Assembly: GCA_965222695.1 (NCBI GenBank)
Contig: OZ244967.1
Span: forward strand, 1,984,001 to 2,048,000
From: UBA7957 sp965222695
GTDB lineage: Bacteria; Pseudomonadota; Gammaproteobacteria; Granulosicoccales; Granulosicoccaceae
DNA: 64,000 nucleotides
Reading direction: 5' to 3'
Each line of letters opens with the position of its first letter. The first letter of the stretch is position 1. The position numbers and the translations under genes are program-made. Below the pieces are notes generated by a model. That model did no database searches. It saw only the letters and a program-made list of their open reading frames with translations, and had not been told where the DNA came from. Below are positions 1 through 8,793 of the stretch, in pieces.

Positions 1-1
1 A

Positions 2-784
2 ACGTATATATCCATGACCAAATCCAAAATGCTACCGAATCTGAGCAGTTTTGTCGGCCTGGATAATTATCCCAGGCTCTGGAAGACGCTCAACTGGCAG
101 ATAGCCCTGGACAACCTTGCCATATTCGGCATTTTATATATTGTTATCTGTGGGGCGCTGGGCTTGTTTTTAGCCATTTTACTGGACCAGAAAATTCGCA
201 GCGAAGGTTTTTTGCGAACGATCTATCTCTACCCCATGGCTTTGTCCTTTATCGTGACAGGCACGGCCTGGAAATGGTTCCTCAACCCGGGGCTGGGTTT
301 GGAAAAATCCATGCATGAATGGGGTTTTACCGGGTTCTCATTCGATTGGCTGATTAACCCTAAAATGGCGATTTACACCGTAGTGATCGCCGGCGTCTGG
401 CAAACATCCGGCTTTGTGATGGCCATGTTTTTAGCCGGCCTGCGTGGTATTGACAGCGAACAGCTAAAAGCGGCGCAACTCGATGGCGCATCCGCTTTTC
501 AAACTTACTGGCGCATCGTCATACCCCAATTACATGCGGTTTTTCTCAGTGCATTCGTTGTTCTGGCGCATATGGCCATTAAATCCTATGACCTGGTGGT
601 TGCCCTTACCGGTGGAGGACCCGGCAATGCCACGGAAGTGCCGGCAACGTTTATGTACTCCTACACTTTTACACGCAATCAAATGGGGCTGGGAGCGGCT
701 TCAGCCATGGTGATGTTGATGACTATCGCAGCGATTATCATTCCCTATCTGTACGCGGAAACGCGGGAGAAACGCCATGACTGA
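2..784 (+). CDS. sugar ABC transporter permease, MalF/UgpA type, 5' end cut by the window edge
   Basis: Inner-membrane permease of a carbohydrate importer. The reading frame is open from base 2 without a start, and the first in-frame ATG (base 14) falls inside a stretch normally internal to the family (MTKSKMLPN before the VGLDNY motif), so the true start lies upstream. About 260 residues are visible against about 300 usual. Several hydrophobic segments are evident, and the EAA-type loop that docks on the ATPase reads KAAQLDGASAFQTYWRIVIP near the middle. The stop overlaps the next permease by 8 bp, so the two are translationally linked. Resemblance is to the Pseudomonas glucose/mannose system (GtsB-like), an inference from memory. 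The periplasmic binding protein gene is expected just outside the window. Confidence 0.9.
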   Translation, partial: TYISMTKSKMLPNLSSFVGLDNYPRLWKTLNWQIALDNLAIFGILYIVICGALGLFLAILLDQKIRSEGFLRTIYLYPMALSFIVTGTAWKWFLNPGLGLEKSMHEWGFTGFSFDWLINPKMAIYTVVIAGVWQTSGFVMAMFLAGLRGIDSEQLKAAQLDGASAFQTYWRIVIPQLHAVFLSAFVVLAHMAIKSYDLVVALTGGGPGNATEVPATFMYSYTFTRNQMGLGAASAMVMLMTIAAIIIPYLYAETREKRHD

Positions 785-1652
785 TACTCTGTCAGAGAAA
801 GACTCAGGACGATTCTGGCGCGTGCTGATTTATAGCGTTCTGATCCTATTCGCGATGCTCTATCTGCTGCCCCTGTTTGTGATGCTGGTCACCAGTTTCA
901 AGTCACTGGATGAGATACGTCAGGGGAATATGCTTGCATTACCTATTCAATGGACGCTGGATCCGTGGTTGAAAGCCTGGGGAACAGCCTGTGTCGGTTT
1001 AACCTGTGAAGGCATTAACGGCTACTTCTGGAATTCCATCAAAATGGTTGTACCATCGGTGCTTATTTCAACACTGCTGGGCGCGTTAAACGGTTATGTG
1101 CTGACCAAGTGGCGTTTTCGCGGTCATCGCTGGGTTTTCGGATTAATGCTTTTCGGATGCTTTATTCCGTTTCAGATTGTCCTCATACCCATGTCTCAAG
1201 TACTGGGTTTTTTTGGAATTGCGGGTACAACTGCAGGCCTGGTTCTCGTACACGTCACCTATGGGATCGGCTTTACTACCCTTTTCTTCCGCAATTATTA
1301 TGAAGCTTTTCCGAGCGAACTGGTCAAAGCCGCCATGATCGACGGAGCAAGCTTCTTCGGCATTTTCTGGCGCATTCTTCTTCCCAGTTCCGGGCCGATT
1401 ATCGTTGTAACCGTTATCTGGCAATTCACCAATGTCTGGAACGACTTCCTGTTCGGAGCATCCTTCGCCGCCGGTGAAGGCGCACCGATGACGGTCGCTT
1501 TGAATAATCTTGTCAGCAGCTCCACCGGCGTTAAAGAATACAATGTGCATATGGCGGCTGCCATGATAGCCGCATTACCAACCCTGCTCGTTTATGTTTT
1601 GGCAGGACGTTATTTCGTACGCGGTCTGATGGCCGGCTCAGTCAAAGGGTAA
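777..1652 (+). CDS. sugar ABC transporter permease, MalG type
   Basis: Second inner-membrane permease (291 aa) of the sugar importer. It has a hydrophobic first segment at about residues 15-38 and further membrane segments throughout. The EAA coupling loop reads KAAMIDGASFFGIFWRILLP at about residue 184, the place that contacts the ATPase. The stretch with AWGTACVGLTCEGINGYFWN resembles GtsC-type glucose permeases, so glucose or a related hexose is a reasonable but unproven substrate. It overlaps the upstream permease by 8 bp and is followed after 9 bp by the ATPase gene, giving a permease-permease-ATPase operon. Start is the ATG inside the upstream stop region. Confidence 0.93.
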   Translation: MTDTLSEKDSGRFWRVLIYSVLILFAMLYLLPLFVMLVTSFKSLDEIRQGNMLALPIQWTLDPWLKAWGTACVGLTCEGINGYFWNSIKMVVPSVLISTLLGALNGYVLTKWRFRGHRWVFGLMLFGCFIPFQIVLIPMSQVLGFFGIAGTTAGLVLVHVTYGIGFTTLFFRNYYEAFPSELVKAAMIDGASFFGIFWRILLPSSGPIIVVTVIWQFTNVWNDFLFGASFAAGEGAPMTVALNNLVSSSTGVKEYNVHMAAAMIAALPTLLVYVLAGRYFVRGLMAGSVKG

Positions 1653-1661
1653 TCAATCATC

Positions 1662-2774
1662 ATGTCATCACTTGCGATTCAAAATGTAGAAAAATCCTAC
1701 GGTCCCACCGAGGTTCTCAAAGGCATAGATATTCAGATCGAGAGCGGTGATTTTCTCGTTCTGGTCGGGCCTTCGGGCTGCGGAAAATCCACTTTGCTGA
1801 ATATGATTGCCGGGCTGGACAGCATTACCTCGGGTGAAATCCTGATCGAAAATAAGGTCGTGAATAATACACCTCCTGCGGAGCGCGATATTGCCATGGT
1901 ATTTCAATCCTATGCGCTGTACCCGAACATGAATGTCAACAAAAATATATCTTTCGGTCTGGAGATGCGCAAAATTCCTAAACATGAACGTGATCTGCGG
2001 GTTAAAGAAGTCGCGCAAATGCTGCAGATCGAACCACTGATGAAACGCAAACCCTCTCAGCTGTCAGGCGGTCAGAGACAGCGTGTCGCCATGGGCCGGG
2101 CTCTGGTGCGTGAGCCGAAAATTTTTCTTTTTGACGAACCCTTGTCCAATCTGGACGCCAAGCTACGGGTTGATATGCGTACTGAGATCAAAAAACTGCA
2201 TCAACGCGTGGGCTCTACGATTGTTTATGTCACGCACGATCAAATCGAAGCCATGACACTGGCCAGCAAAATTGCTGTGATGAAGGGCGGCGAACTTCAG
2301 CAACTGGGATCACCGGACGAAGTCTATAACCAGCCGGCGAATATGTTTGTGGCGAGTTTTATGGGCTCTCCGTCGATGAATCTAATCCCCGCCCAATTGG
2401 TAAAAGATGAAGAAACAATATGCGTTCAAGTGCAGGAAAAATCAGGTACAACCATGCAGCTACCTTTGATCAATAATCCAAGCTACGAGCAGTATATCGG
2501 AAAACCGGTCATTCTGGGCCTGAGGCCGGAAACCATCACCGATGTCGGCAGCGCAGAAACAGAAAGCCAATTACTGTTCCGTCACGAATGCCTGGTCGAT
2601 GTCGTCGAACCTACGGGCGCGGATATTTTTGCAATCCTGGAACTCAACGGTAAAGAGTCGGTAGGACGCATGAGGGCCAATTGCGGCGTACAGGCAGGCA
2701 AGACAGCAACGATAGTGTTTAATATGCAACATGCTGTATTATTTGATCCACAGAGCGAAAAACGCATCTCCTAA
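1662..2774 (+). CDS. sugar ABC transporter ATP-binding protein, MalK/UgpC family
   Basis: Cytoplasmic ATPase that powers the two upstream permeases; 370 aa, the usual length for MalK/UgpC/MsmX proteins. Visible motifs in order are Walker A GPSGCGKST near residue 36, the Q-loop VFQSYALYPNM, the ABC signature LSGGQRQRVAMGRAL, Walker B IFLFDEPLSNLDAKLR and the switch histidine in VTHDQIEAM. The last 130 residues form the TOBE-type regulatory region with the typical LGLRPE motif. It is the last gene of this operon; 84 bp downstream a convergent sugar kinase gene ends. The family often serves several sugar systems, so the exact substrate cannot be read from it. Confidence 0.93.
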   Translation: MSSLAIQNVEKSYGPTEVLKGIDIQIESGDFLVLVGPSGCGKSTLLNMIAGLDSITSGEILIENKVVNNTPPAERDIAMVFQSYALYPNMNVNKNISFGLEMRKIPKHERDLRVKEVAQMLQIEPLMKRKPSQLSGGQRQRVAMGRALVREPKIFLFDEPLSNLDAKLRVDMRTEIKKLHQRVGSTIVYVTHDQIEAMTLASKIAVMKGGELQQLGSPDEVYNQPANMFVASFMGSPSMNLIPAQLVKDEETICVQVQEKSGTTMQLPLINNPSYEQYIGKPVILGLRPETITDVGSAETESQLLFRHECLVDVVEPTGADIFAILELNGKESVGRMRANCGVQAGKTATIVFNMQHAVLFDPQSEKRIS

Positions 2775-2806
2775 CCGTTTATTGACGGGACAGGCGCTCC
2801 GCTTGA

Positions 2807-2821
2807 AGCCTGTTCAAGATC
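2807..2821. repeat. copy of dispersed GCCTGTTCAAGATC repeat
   Basis: AGCCTGTTCAAGATC lies in the 84-bp gap between two convergent genes. The same core occurs as both arms of an inverted repeat at 41142-41202. Family B of dispersed repeats in this window. Confidence 0.5.
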
Positions 2822-2858
2822 TCTGTGGCGTCGCGAAAATTCGCCGAATCCGGCCGGA

Positions 2859-3818
2859 TTAAGCCCACTCGGCCAGAAATTGGTCAACTTCCGTATGGGT
2901 CGGCAAATCGGCCCCTTGCCTTGAGCAGGTAATGGCAGCCGCTGCAGCCGCATAGCGTCCAATCGTGAGCAGACTCTCAGTATCGAGGTATTTAATCCAT
3001 TCAGAACCAGCCTTGTTGTGAAGATCAAGGACCTGTCGCAGTAAACCGGCCTGAAATGTGTCCCCTGCCCCAACGGTGTCCACCACTTGTATCTTAGGTG
3101 CAGTCACATCAATCTGACTCTGCTTGCTTATCAGCGTGGCGCCACGACGCCCTCGGGTCAGAACCAATAATTCTACATCTTTTTCCAGCCATGTTTCCGC
3201 TATAGACTCTGGATGAGTATCCGGATACAAGCATGCGAGGTCTTCGTCGCTGACTTTTATTACATCGGCAGTTTCTACAAGCCTGGAAACACGGTTTCGC
3301 CAAACAGTGAGATCAGGCTCTACGGTAAGACGAATATTGGGATCCAGCGAAATGATCCGATCCCCCGTTTCCCGCAAGGCAAGCGCCTGCAGGGCATCTG
3401 CCGTTGGGGAAACCGCAATCGAATAAGATCCAAAATGAACACACCGCGCATCGCCCAGATCAGATGGGAGATCGGCGTTTGTCAGCGACCTGTCGGCGGC
3501 CCCGGCTCCGTAAAAGGCATAACTCGGATGACCTGCTTCATCCTGCTGGACAAAGCCCAGCGTTGTCGGACCTGATTTGCGGCTCAATAAAGCTGTGGAG
3601 ACCTTTTCCTTTTCCAGAACCGCTTTTAGTCGCTCGCCGAAAAAATCAGTTGATATGCCTGCAAAGAGTGCGGATTTTCTGCCCAGGCGTGCCAGACCCA
3701 CAGCAACATTGAACGGCGAACCACCGACTCTTGCGGCAAATGCAAGCTCGGCCGAATCATCAGCAATGCCGGGTGGAATAAATATATCAAACAGTGCTTC
3801 ACCGCATATCACAAACAT
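2859..3818 (-). CDS. PfkB-family carbohydrate kinase, fructokinase-like
   Basis: Cytoplasmic ATP-dependent sugar kinase (319 aa, typical length). The N-terminal substrate signature VGGSPFNVAVGLARLG is at about residues 31-46, and the PfkB anion-hole and catalytic base motif VDTVGAGDTFQAGLL is at about residues 245-260. Fructokinase is the nearest fit, but ribokinase-family specificity cannot be read by eye. It starts one base after the stop of the FAD dehydrogenase gene upstream on the same strand, so both are probably on one transcript. It converges with the sugar ABC operon, and phosphorylation of the imported sugar is a plausible role. No unusual residues seen. Confidence 0.88.
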   Translation of the reverse strand: MFVICGEALFDIFIPPGIADDSAELAFAARVGGSPFNVAVGLARLGRKSALFAGISTDFFGERLKAVLEKEKVSTALLSRKSGPTTLGFVQQDEAGHPSYAFYGAGAADRSLTNADLPSDLGDARCVHFGSYSIAVSPTADALQALALRETGDRIISLDPNIRLTVEPDLTVWRNRVSRLVETADVIKVSDEDLACLYPDTHPESIAETWLEKDVELLVLTRGRRGATLISKQSQIDVTAPKIQVVDTVGAGDTFQAGLLRQVLDLHNKAGSEWIKYLDTESLLTIGRYAAAAAAITCSRQGADLPTHTEVDQFLAEWA

Positions 3819-3819
3819 C

Positions 3820-6279
3820 TTATTCTCTCATACGCTTCGCCTTAGGGTCGTACATAGCACTGAGACTGGCCTTTGCCGGCACATGAACACCACCGATATC
3901 AACTGCGAATTCACCTGAATCGAGAAAATCCCGGGTAATTCTGTCTTTGCTATTGATATAGCCAAGTCCCACCGATCCTCCCAGGGTGTGACCATAGTTG
4001 CCGGATGTTAAATGCCCGACAATGATACCGTCATGCAGGATCGGCTCGTGGTGATACAGTACGGCTTCAGGATCTTTCAGAAGAAACTGGACCAGTCGTT
4101 TATGCATGAAATCGCCACTTTCCTTTTGCTTTAAGATTGCATCACGGCCGATAAACGGAATTTTTTTATCCAGAGCGCAGACGAATCCCAACCCACTTTC
4201 CAGAGGCGTATCCTGATCTGCGACATCGTGGCCGTAGTGTACAAATTTCTTTTCGATGCGGCAGGTGTCCAGAGTATGCATACCTGCAAGCCGTAAACCA
4301 TGATTTTGACCCTTCTCCCAAAGATAATCAAAGCCATGCCGGGCTTGCTCAACCGGTACATACAGCTCCCAGCCAAGCTCTCCGACAAAGGACACCCGGG
4401 CAGCATAAGCGCAGGACATACCCAGTTCCACAGGCTGAAATGCACCGAAAGGAAAGGATGCTGTATCCATATCATGGTTAAGCACTTCGCTCAGCAAATC
4501 GCGGCTGGCCGGCCCCATCACACCCATAACCGCCCAGGCGTTGGTGATATCACTGACACAGCAAAACTCCTCATCGCCGATATGGCGCTTAAGCCAGTGC
4601 AGATCCTTGATCGTCTGGGCTGCACCGCTGACGATCCAGAATTGATCTTCGGCCATGCGAGTCACCGTCAGATCCGCTTCGATACCACCGCGATCATTAA
4701 GCCAATGCGTATACACCATTCGTCCCGGTGCGACGTCGATATCGGCGCTGCAGATTCGCTGCAGGACGCGACGTGCGTCACGCCCCTGAACCAGATATTT
4801 GGAGAATGAACTCTGATCGAACATCACCACGTTTTCACGCGTCGCTTTGTGCTCTGCCGCATTGAATTCGAACCAGTTCTGTTTGCCGAAACTGTATTCA
4901 TAGTCCGCTTTAACCCCTTCGGGTGCAAACCAGTTCGGGCGCTCCCAGCCCGCAACTTCGCCAAAACAGGCGTTATGCTCACCGAGCTTCTCATGCAGGG
5001 GCGAGCGCCGCAGATTGCGGGAAGTCCGCATTTGTTTGAAGGGATAATGATTGTCATACAACAGCCCCAGTGTTTCGGTCACTCGATTCTGGATATAGTG
5101 CTGGGTTGACTGAAACGGAAACATTCGGCGGATATCATTGCCCCAAAGATCCATGGGCGCATGTCCGAGATGCATCCAGTCGGCAAGCGCACGACCGAGC
5201 CCTCCGGAAGTTTGTATGCCAACCGAGTTCAGCCCGCAGGCAAGATAAAAATTCTTCAATTCCGGAGCTTCGCCCATGTGAAATTGATCATCAGGAGTGA
5301 AGCTTTCCGGACCGCAAAAGAAACTGCGCCAGCCCACCTCCTGCAGCATGGGTACCCGGTACATAGCCCGTTCCAGGACCGGCATAAACTGCTCATCCAG
5401 ATGCCCCTCAAGTTCCTCGAAAGCGAAATCATGAGGTATACCGTTTTGTCCCCAGGGAATCGCATCAGGCTCGAAGGCGCCGATCAGCAGACTCCCGGCA
5501 TCTTCCCGATAGTAAGCACAGTTGTCGTGATCGCGCATTACCGGCAAATCACCCGGCAGGTCATAGATCTTCTCGGTGTGGGCATAGTAATGTTCGCACG
5601 CGTGCAAAGGTACATTAACCCCGGCCAGACGCCCTATTTCCCGACCCCAGAGCCCCCCGCAGTTCACCACATAATCGGCCTTGATATCCCCCTGATCGGT
5701 TATCACACCGCTTACCCGGCCGCCTGCTTTACGGATTCCGATAACACTTACACCCTCAAGACACAGCGCGCCCCGGCTTCGTGCGCCCTTGACAAAAGCC
5801 TGGGTGATATCTACCGGACTTGCAGTACCGTCCTGGGCGACCCAGCTCGCGCCGAGCAAATCCCCGGTTTCAAGATAGGGGTAAATGGATTTAGCCTCTT
5901 CCGCTGTGATTATATCCACACGTGTGACACCGAAGGCGTTGTTCATCGCGGCGACCCGCTTCAATTCTTCAAAACGCGCCTGGCTGTGTGCAATCGTTAA
6001 CGAACCGACTTGCTTGAAGCCGGTCGACTGACCGGTTTCCTCTTCAAGCTCCTTCAACACTGCCATGGAATATTCGCACAACCTGGCCTGGGACTCGTTG
6101 GCGCGCATGGTGCCGATCAGCCCGGCGGCATGCCAGGTGGTACCGCAGCTGAACTGATTCCGCTCAAGCTGCACCACGTCGGTCCACCCCAGTTTCGCAA
6201 GATGGTAAGTAACGCTGGAACCTATCACCCCGCCACCGATAATCACAGCACTGGCACGTTCTGGAATCTGCACTGACAT
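3820..6279 (-). CDS. FAD-dependent demethylating dehydrogenase fused to a GcvT domain (dimethylglycine/sarcosine dehydrogenase family)
   Basis: An 819-residue two-part enzyme. Residues about 9-370 are a DAO-type FAD domain with the Rossmann motif GGGVIGSS. The TTWHAAGL motif at residues 47-54 carries the histidine that binds FAD covalently in dimethylglycine and sarcosine dehydrogenases. Residues about 430-800 are a GcvT-like folate-binding module. The family oxidises N-methyl groups and passes the one-carbon unit to tetrahydrofolate. Whether the substrate is dimethylglycine, sarcosine or another methylated amine is not decided by the sequence. The gene diverges from acoR across a 391-bp gap and precedes the sugar kinase by one base, an unexpected partnership. 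Start is the ATG at 6279 preceded by an AAGAGA-type ribosome site. Confidence 0.87.
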   Translation of the reverse strand: MSVQIPERASAVIIGGGVIGSSVTYHLAKLGWTDVVQLERNQFSCGTTWHAAGLIGTMRANESQARLCEYSMAVLKELEEETGQSTGFKQVGSLTIAHSQARFEELKRVAAMNNAFGVTRVDIITAEEAKSIYPYLETGDLLGASWVAQDGTASPVDITQAFVKGARSRGALCLEGVSVIGIRKAGGRVSGVITDQGDIKADYVVNCGGLWGREIGRLAGVNVPLHACEHYYAHTEKIYDLPGDLPVMRDHDNCAYYREDAGSLLIGAFEPDAIPWGQNGIPHDFAFEELEGHLDEQFMPVLERAMYRVPMLQEVGWRSFFCGPESFTPDDQFHMGEAPELKNFYLACGLNSVGIQTSGGLGRALADWMHLGHAPMDLWGNDIRRMFPFQSTQHYIQNRVTETLGLLYDNHYPFKQMRTSRNLRRSPLHEKLGEHNACFGEVAGWERPNWFAPEGVKADYEYSFGKQNWFEFNAAEHKATRENVVMFDQSSFSKYLVQGRDARRVLQRICSADIDVAPGRMVYTHWLNDRGGIEADLTVTRMAEDQFWIVSGAAQTIKDLHWLKRHIGDEEFCCVSDITNAWAVMGVMGPASRDLLSEVLNHDMDTASFPFGAFQPVELGMSCAYAARVSFVGELGWELYVPVEQARHGFDYLWEKGQNHGLRLAGMHTLDTCRIEKKFVHYGHDVADQDTPLESGLGFVCALDKKIPFIGRDAILKQKESGDFMHKRLVQFLLKDPEAVLYHHEPILHDGIIVGHLTSGNYGHTLGGSVGLGYINSKDRITRDFLDSGEFAVDIGGVHVPAKASLSAMYDPKAKRMRE

Positions 6280-6399
6280 TGCGAATCTCTTCTTTGTTAA
6301 TCGCGTTCTATAATATTCTCACCTTGATCATAACACCAATGAAATCTAGGCCCGGATAAGCCGACATTCCACCCCGGCCAGAGCAGTCCCTGCAATTTC

Positions 6400-6481
6400 G
6401 TGGGAGCTTGCCACGCAAGCGATATCTCATCACCGGAAACACCTTACCGGAAACACCTTCGCGGGGAAGCCCCGCTCCTAC
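6400..6481. repeat. REP-like inverted repeat pair (family A)
   Basis: GTGGGAGCTTGCCACGCAAGCGAT-type unit at 6400-6424 faces a unit at 6459-6481. The reverse complement of the second begins GTAGGAGCGGGGCTTCCCC. Each unit can fold on itself, and the pair is arranged head to head. The same GTAGGAGC...GCGA family occurs at 35005-35073. Such units are common extragenic palindromes in gammaproteobacteria. Confidence 0.75.
6432..6459. repeat. 14-bp tandem duplication
   Basis: ACCGGAAACACCTT occurs twice in direct succession (6432-6445, 6446-6459), between the two REP-like units. It looks like a local slippage duplication. Confidence 0.85.
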
Positions 6482-6670
6482 GCGATACGGGGTGCGAAAT
6501 CGCGTTCTGATGAACACCACGGGTTGACGCATCGCATCTATAGGAGTAGTAATAAAAATTCGATAAACACCGGCTTGGTCTCTGCCCGCCTTTGGTTGAC
6601 AGGCAGCGAGTCGCCGATGTGCGCTGGGATTACGCAGATCGATTGGGGTTTGGATATAGAGGATACTTCT

Positions 6671-8599
6671 ATGGTTGCAACTCACGTAATTTCACACATC
6701 GAGGAAGTAGAACAAGCCACGACCGGAGGGCTGTCCACTCGCGATACGCTGGTACTGGACTCATGGAGGCGGTGCGTCGAAAAACACGGACTCGATCCGG
6801 CGAGAATGCGCGAGGCTTATATAGTACCCGACTCAGAGCTGCGCGAGCACCGGGAACGCATGGAAGAGTTGATTCGCACCGCCCGATTCGGGCTTGAATC
6901 CCTTTATCAGCAAGTTGCCGGACTGGGATATGTGTTACTGCTTTCCGACGCCGAAGGAATTACGGTCGATTTTATCGGCGACCCGACATTCGACAACAAT
7001 TTACGTAAAGCGGGACTCTACCTCGGTTCAAACTGGAAGGAAGAATTTGCCGGCACCTGTGCCGTAGGTTCCTGCCTTGCCACCCAGGAGGCATTGATCG
7101 TTCATCAAACCGACCATTTCGATGCAACTCATACGCCCCTGACCTGCACCGCGGCACCCATACATGACATTAACGGCCGCATCGCCGCGGTTCTCGATAT
7201 TTCGGCGCTGCGATCACCTCAAGCAAAACAAAGCCAGTTCCTTGCGCTGCAGCTGGTGAATTCTTATATCCGGCGCATTGAAATGGCGAATTTGATGAGA
7301 TCTTTTCGTTCAGAGTGGATTGTACAACTTAGCCCGTCCCACCAATTCCTGGGCGTCGAGCCCAGTTGCGCGGTTGCCTTGGACTCATCCGGACGAATTG
7401 CCGGCTTCACCAACGACGCACAGCGAATCCTGGCGCAGCAGCTTGATGTCAACTGGCGGGAACCTGGTCATTTACTCGGCCGCCCTTTCGATAATTTCTT
7501 TGATTTTGATCCTCAGCACCTCGCCGAACTCACCCGCGCCATACCGGCCGAAGAAAGGTCGATCGGGACGCGTGGTGGCCGGACTCTGTTCGCGCACGCT
7601 ATAGCCCCGCAACACCGTCCGGTAAAAGCGACCGATGGCAAGCCACTCCCCCGGCCATTAAGCGAATTGTCGGGCGAGGATCCACAGATGCTGGCACTGC
7701 TGGACAAAGCGTCCCGGCTTACCGATTCACAAATCAGTCTGCTGTTGCTGGGAGAAACGGGCACAGGCAAGGAAATGCTTGCCCGCGCCATACACGCCTC
7801 GCGTCGCACATCGAGATCTTTTGTCGCGGTCAACTGTGCCGCCTTGCCCGAGTCTTTGATCGAGAGCGAATTATTCGGCTACACGGCCGGTGCATTTACC
7901 GGCGCGCGGTCAAAGGGGAAAATCGGGCTGATTCAACGAGCCGACGGCGGCACGCTTTTTCTGGACGAAATCGGCGATATGCCACTCGAACTTCAGGCCC
8001 GCCTGCTTCGAGTGCTTTCCGAAAAAGAAGTGTTACCTATCGGCGCGAATAAACCTGTTCCGGTCAATATTCGGGTGATTGCCGCCACCCATGAAGATTT
8101 GCTGGCACTGATCACGGCGGGAAAATTCCGTGAGGATCTGTATTATCGAATAAACGGTGCAGTTCTGTCGATTCCGCCCTTACGCCAAAGGCAGGACTTC
8201 GACTGGCTGCTCGGCAAATTGATGACGCGCAGCTATCTTCAAAGCAAAAAAACTTTTTGTTTGGACGCAAAAGCCAAGGATATGCTGCGCAATCATACCT
8301 GGCCGGGCAATATTCGCGAGCTGATCAATACCGTCGATTTCGCCAGTGCCATCTGTGAATCCGGCCTTATCCGCGTTAAGGATTTACCTGAGTTATTATT
8401 CGACTCAAAAGGGGGTTCGACCAAATCAAAATCCCATATCCGGACGGGGATTAGTGAAGAGGCGGAAACGCTGCGTAAAGCCCTGGCAGCGCATCGTTGG
8501 AATATTACCGCCACCGCCCGTTTTCTGGGAGTCGATCGAACGACAATACACAGGAGAATGAAGCGGCTCGGTGTGGTTACTCCCAATAAGCGGGATTGA
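6671..8599 (+). CDS. acoR: AcoR-type sigma-54-dependent activator of acetoin catabolism
   Basis: Enhancer-binding transcription activator, 642 aa from the chosen start. The ATG at 6671 is preceded by a GAGG ribosome site at about 6658; the frame runs further upstream only into repeat-rich DNA. Domains in order: N-terminal GAF-like sensing region (about 60-200), AAA+ domain with Walker A GETGTGKE near residue 360 and the sigma-54 contact loop GAFTGA near 406, and a Fis-type helix-turn-helix at the C terminus (NITATARFLGVDRTTIHRRM). It stands directly upstream of acoXABC in the same direction, the arrangement known for acetoin operons. It is expected to switch on the -24/-12 promoter at 8623 when acetoin is sensed. 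Confidence 0.9.
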   Translation: MVATHVISHIEEVEQATTGGLSTRDTLVLDSWRRCVEKHGLDPARMREAYIVPDSELREHRERMEELIRTARFGLESLYQQVAGLGYVLLLSDAEGITVDFIGDPTFDNNLRKAGLYLGSNWKEEFAGTCAVGSCLATQEALIVHQTDHFDATHTPLTCTAAPIHDINGRIAAVLDISALRSPQAKQSQFLALQLVNSYIRRIEMANLMRSFRSEWIVQLSPSHQFLGVEPSCAVALDSSGRIAGFTNDAQRILAQQLDVNWREPGHLLGRPFDNFFDFDPQHLAELTRAIPAEERSIGTRGGRTLFAHAIAPQHRPVKATDGKPLPRPLSELSGEDPQMLALLDKASRLTDSQISLLLLGETGTGKEMLARAIHASRRTSRSFVAVNCAALPESLIESELFGYTAGAFTGARSKGKIGLIQRADGGTLFLDEIGDMPLELQARLLRVLSEKEVLPIGANKPVPVNIRVIAATHEDLLALITAGKFREDLYYRINGAVLSIPPLRQRQDFDWLLGKLMTRSYLQSKKTFCLDAKAKDMLRNHTWPGNIRELINTVDFASAICESGLIRVKDLPELLFDSKGGSTKSKSHIRTGISEEAETLRKALAAHRWNITATARFLGVDRTTIHRRMKRLGVVTPNKRD

Positions 8600-8622
8600 A
8601 AATCCGGCCGATGCCTCAGATG

Positions 8623-8638
8623 TGGCGCAACGGTTGCG
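8623..8638 (+). promoter_or_regulatory. candidate sigma-54 (-24/-12) promoter for acoXABC
   Basis: TGGCGCAACGGTTGCG matches the sigma-54 pattern TGGCAC-N5-TTGC with the invariant GG (8624-8625) and GC (8636-8637) exactly ten bases apart. It lies 24 bp after the acoR stop and 156 bp before acoX, predicting a start of transcription near 8649. A weaker match with correct spacing but AG in place of GG (TAGCATGATGTTTGCG) starts at about 8717. The upstream activator is itself of the sigma-54 class, which supports the call. Confidence 0.7.
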
Positions 8639-8793
8639 GCACCGGATCATTCTGCAACACCCAAACCTGAATCCATCTCCATGAATTATTTGACATTTCT
8701 TTGCAATGAAAGGGTTAGCATGATGTTTGCGTCGGCGTTATTAACCTATCCGGCTGCCTGACTCCAAAGGCAAATACAAGCAAGCAGGTTTTT

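Larger units (their letters stand above)
6280..6670. other. intergenic region between divergent genes with REP-like palindromes
   Basis: This 391-bp gap separates the divergent FAD dehydrogenase and acoR. It holds a pair of REP-like sequences (6400-6424, 6459-6481) and a 14-bp tandem duplication. Open frames crossing it read through the palindromes and look non-coding. No convincing promoter could be singled out for either gene. Confidence 0.6.

Noticed and set aside
5161..6000. 279-codon frame on the plus strand
   Set aside because: It is antisense to the well-supported FAD dehydrogenase gene and has no recognisable motifs.
6524..6670. 49-codon extension of acoR
   Set aside because: No ribosome site at the upstream start; GAGG before 6671 and the domain start fit the shorter protein.
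6308..6685. 125-codon open frame on the minus strand upstream of acoR
   Set aside because: It reads straight through the REP-like palindromes and the acoR start region, has no ribosome site and no family resemblance.
8686..8706. TTGACATTTCTTTGCA as a sigma-54 or -35 element
   Set aside because: The invariant GG of a -24 element is missing and no -10 follows at proper spacing.
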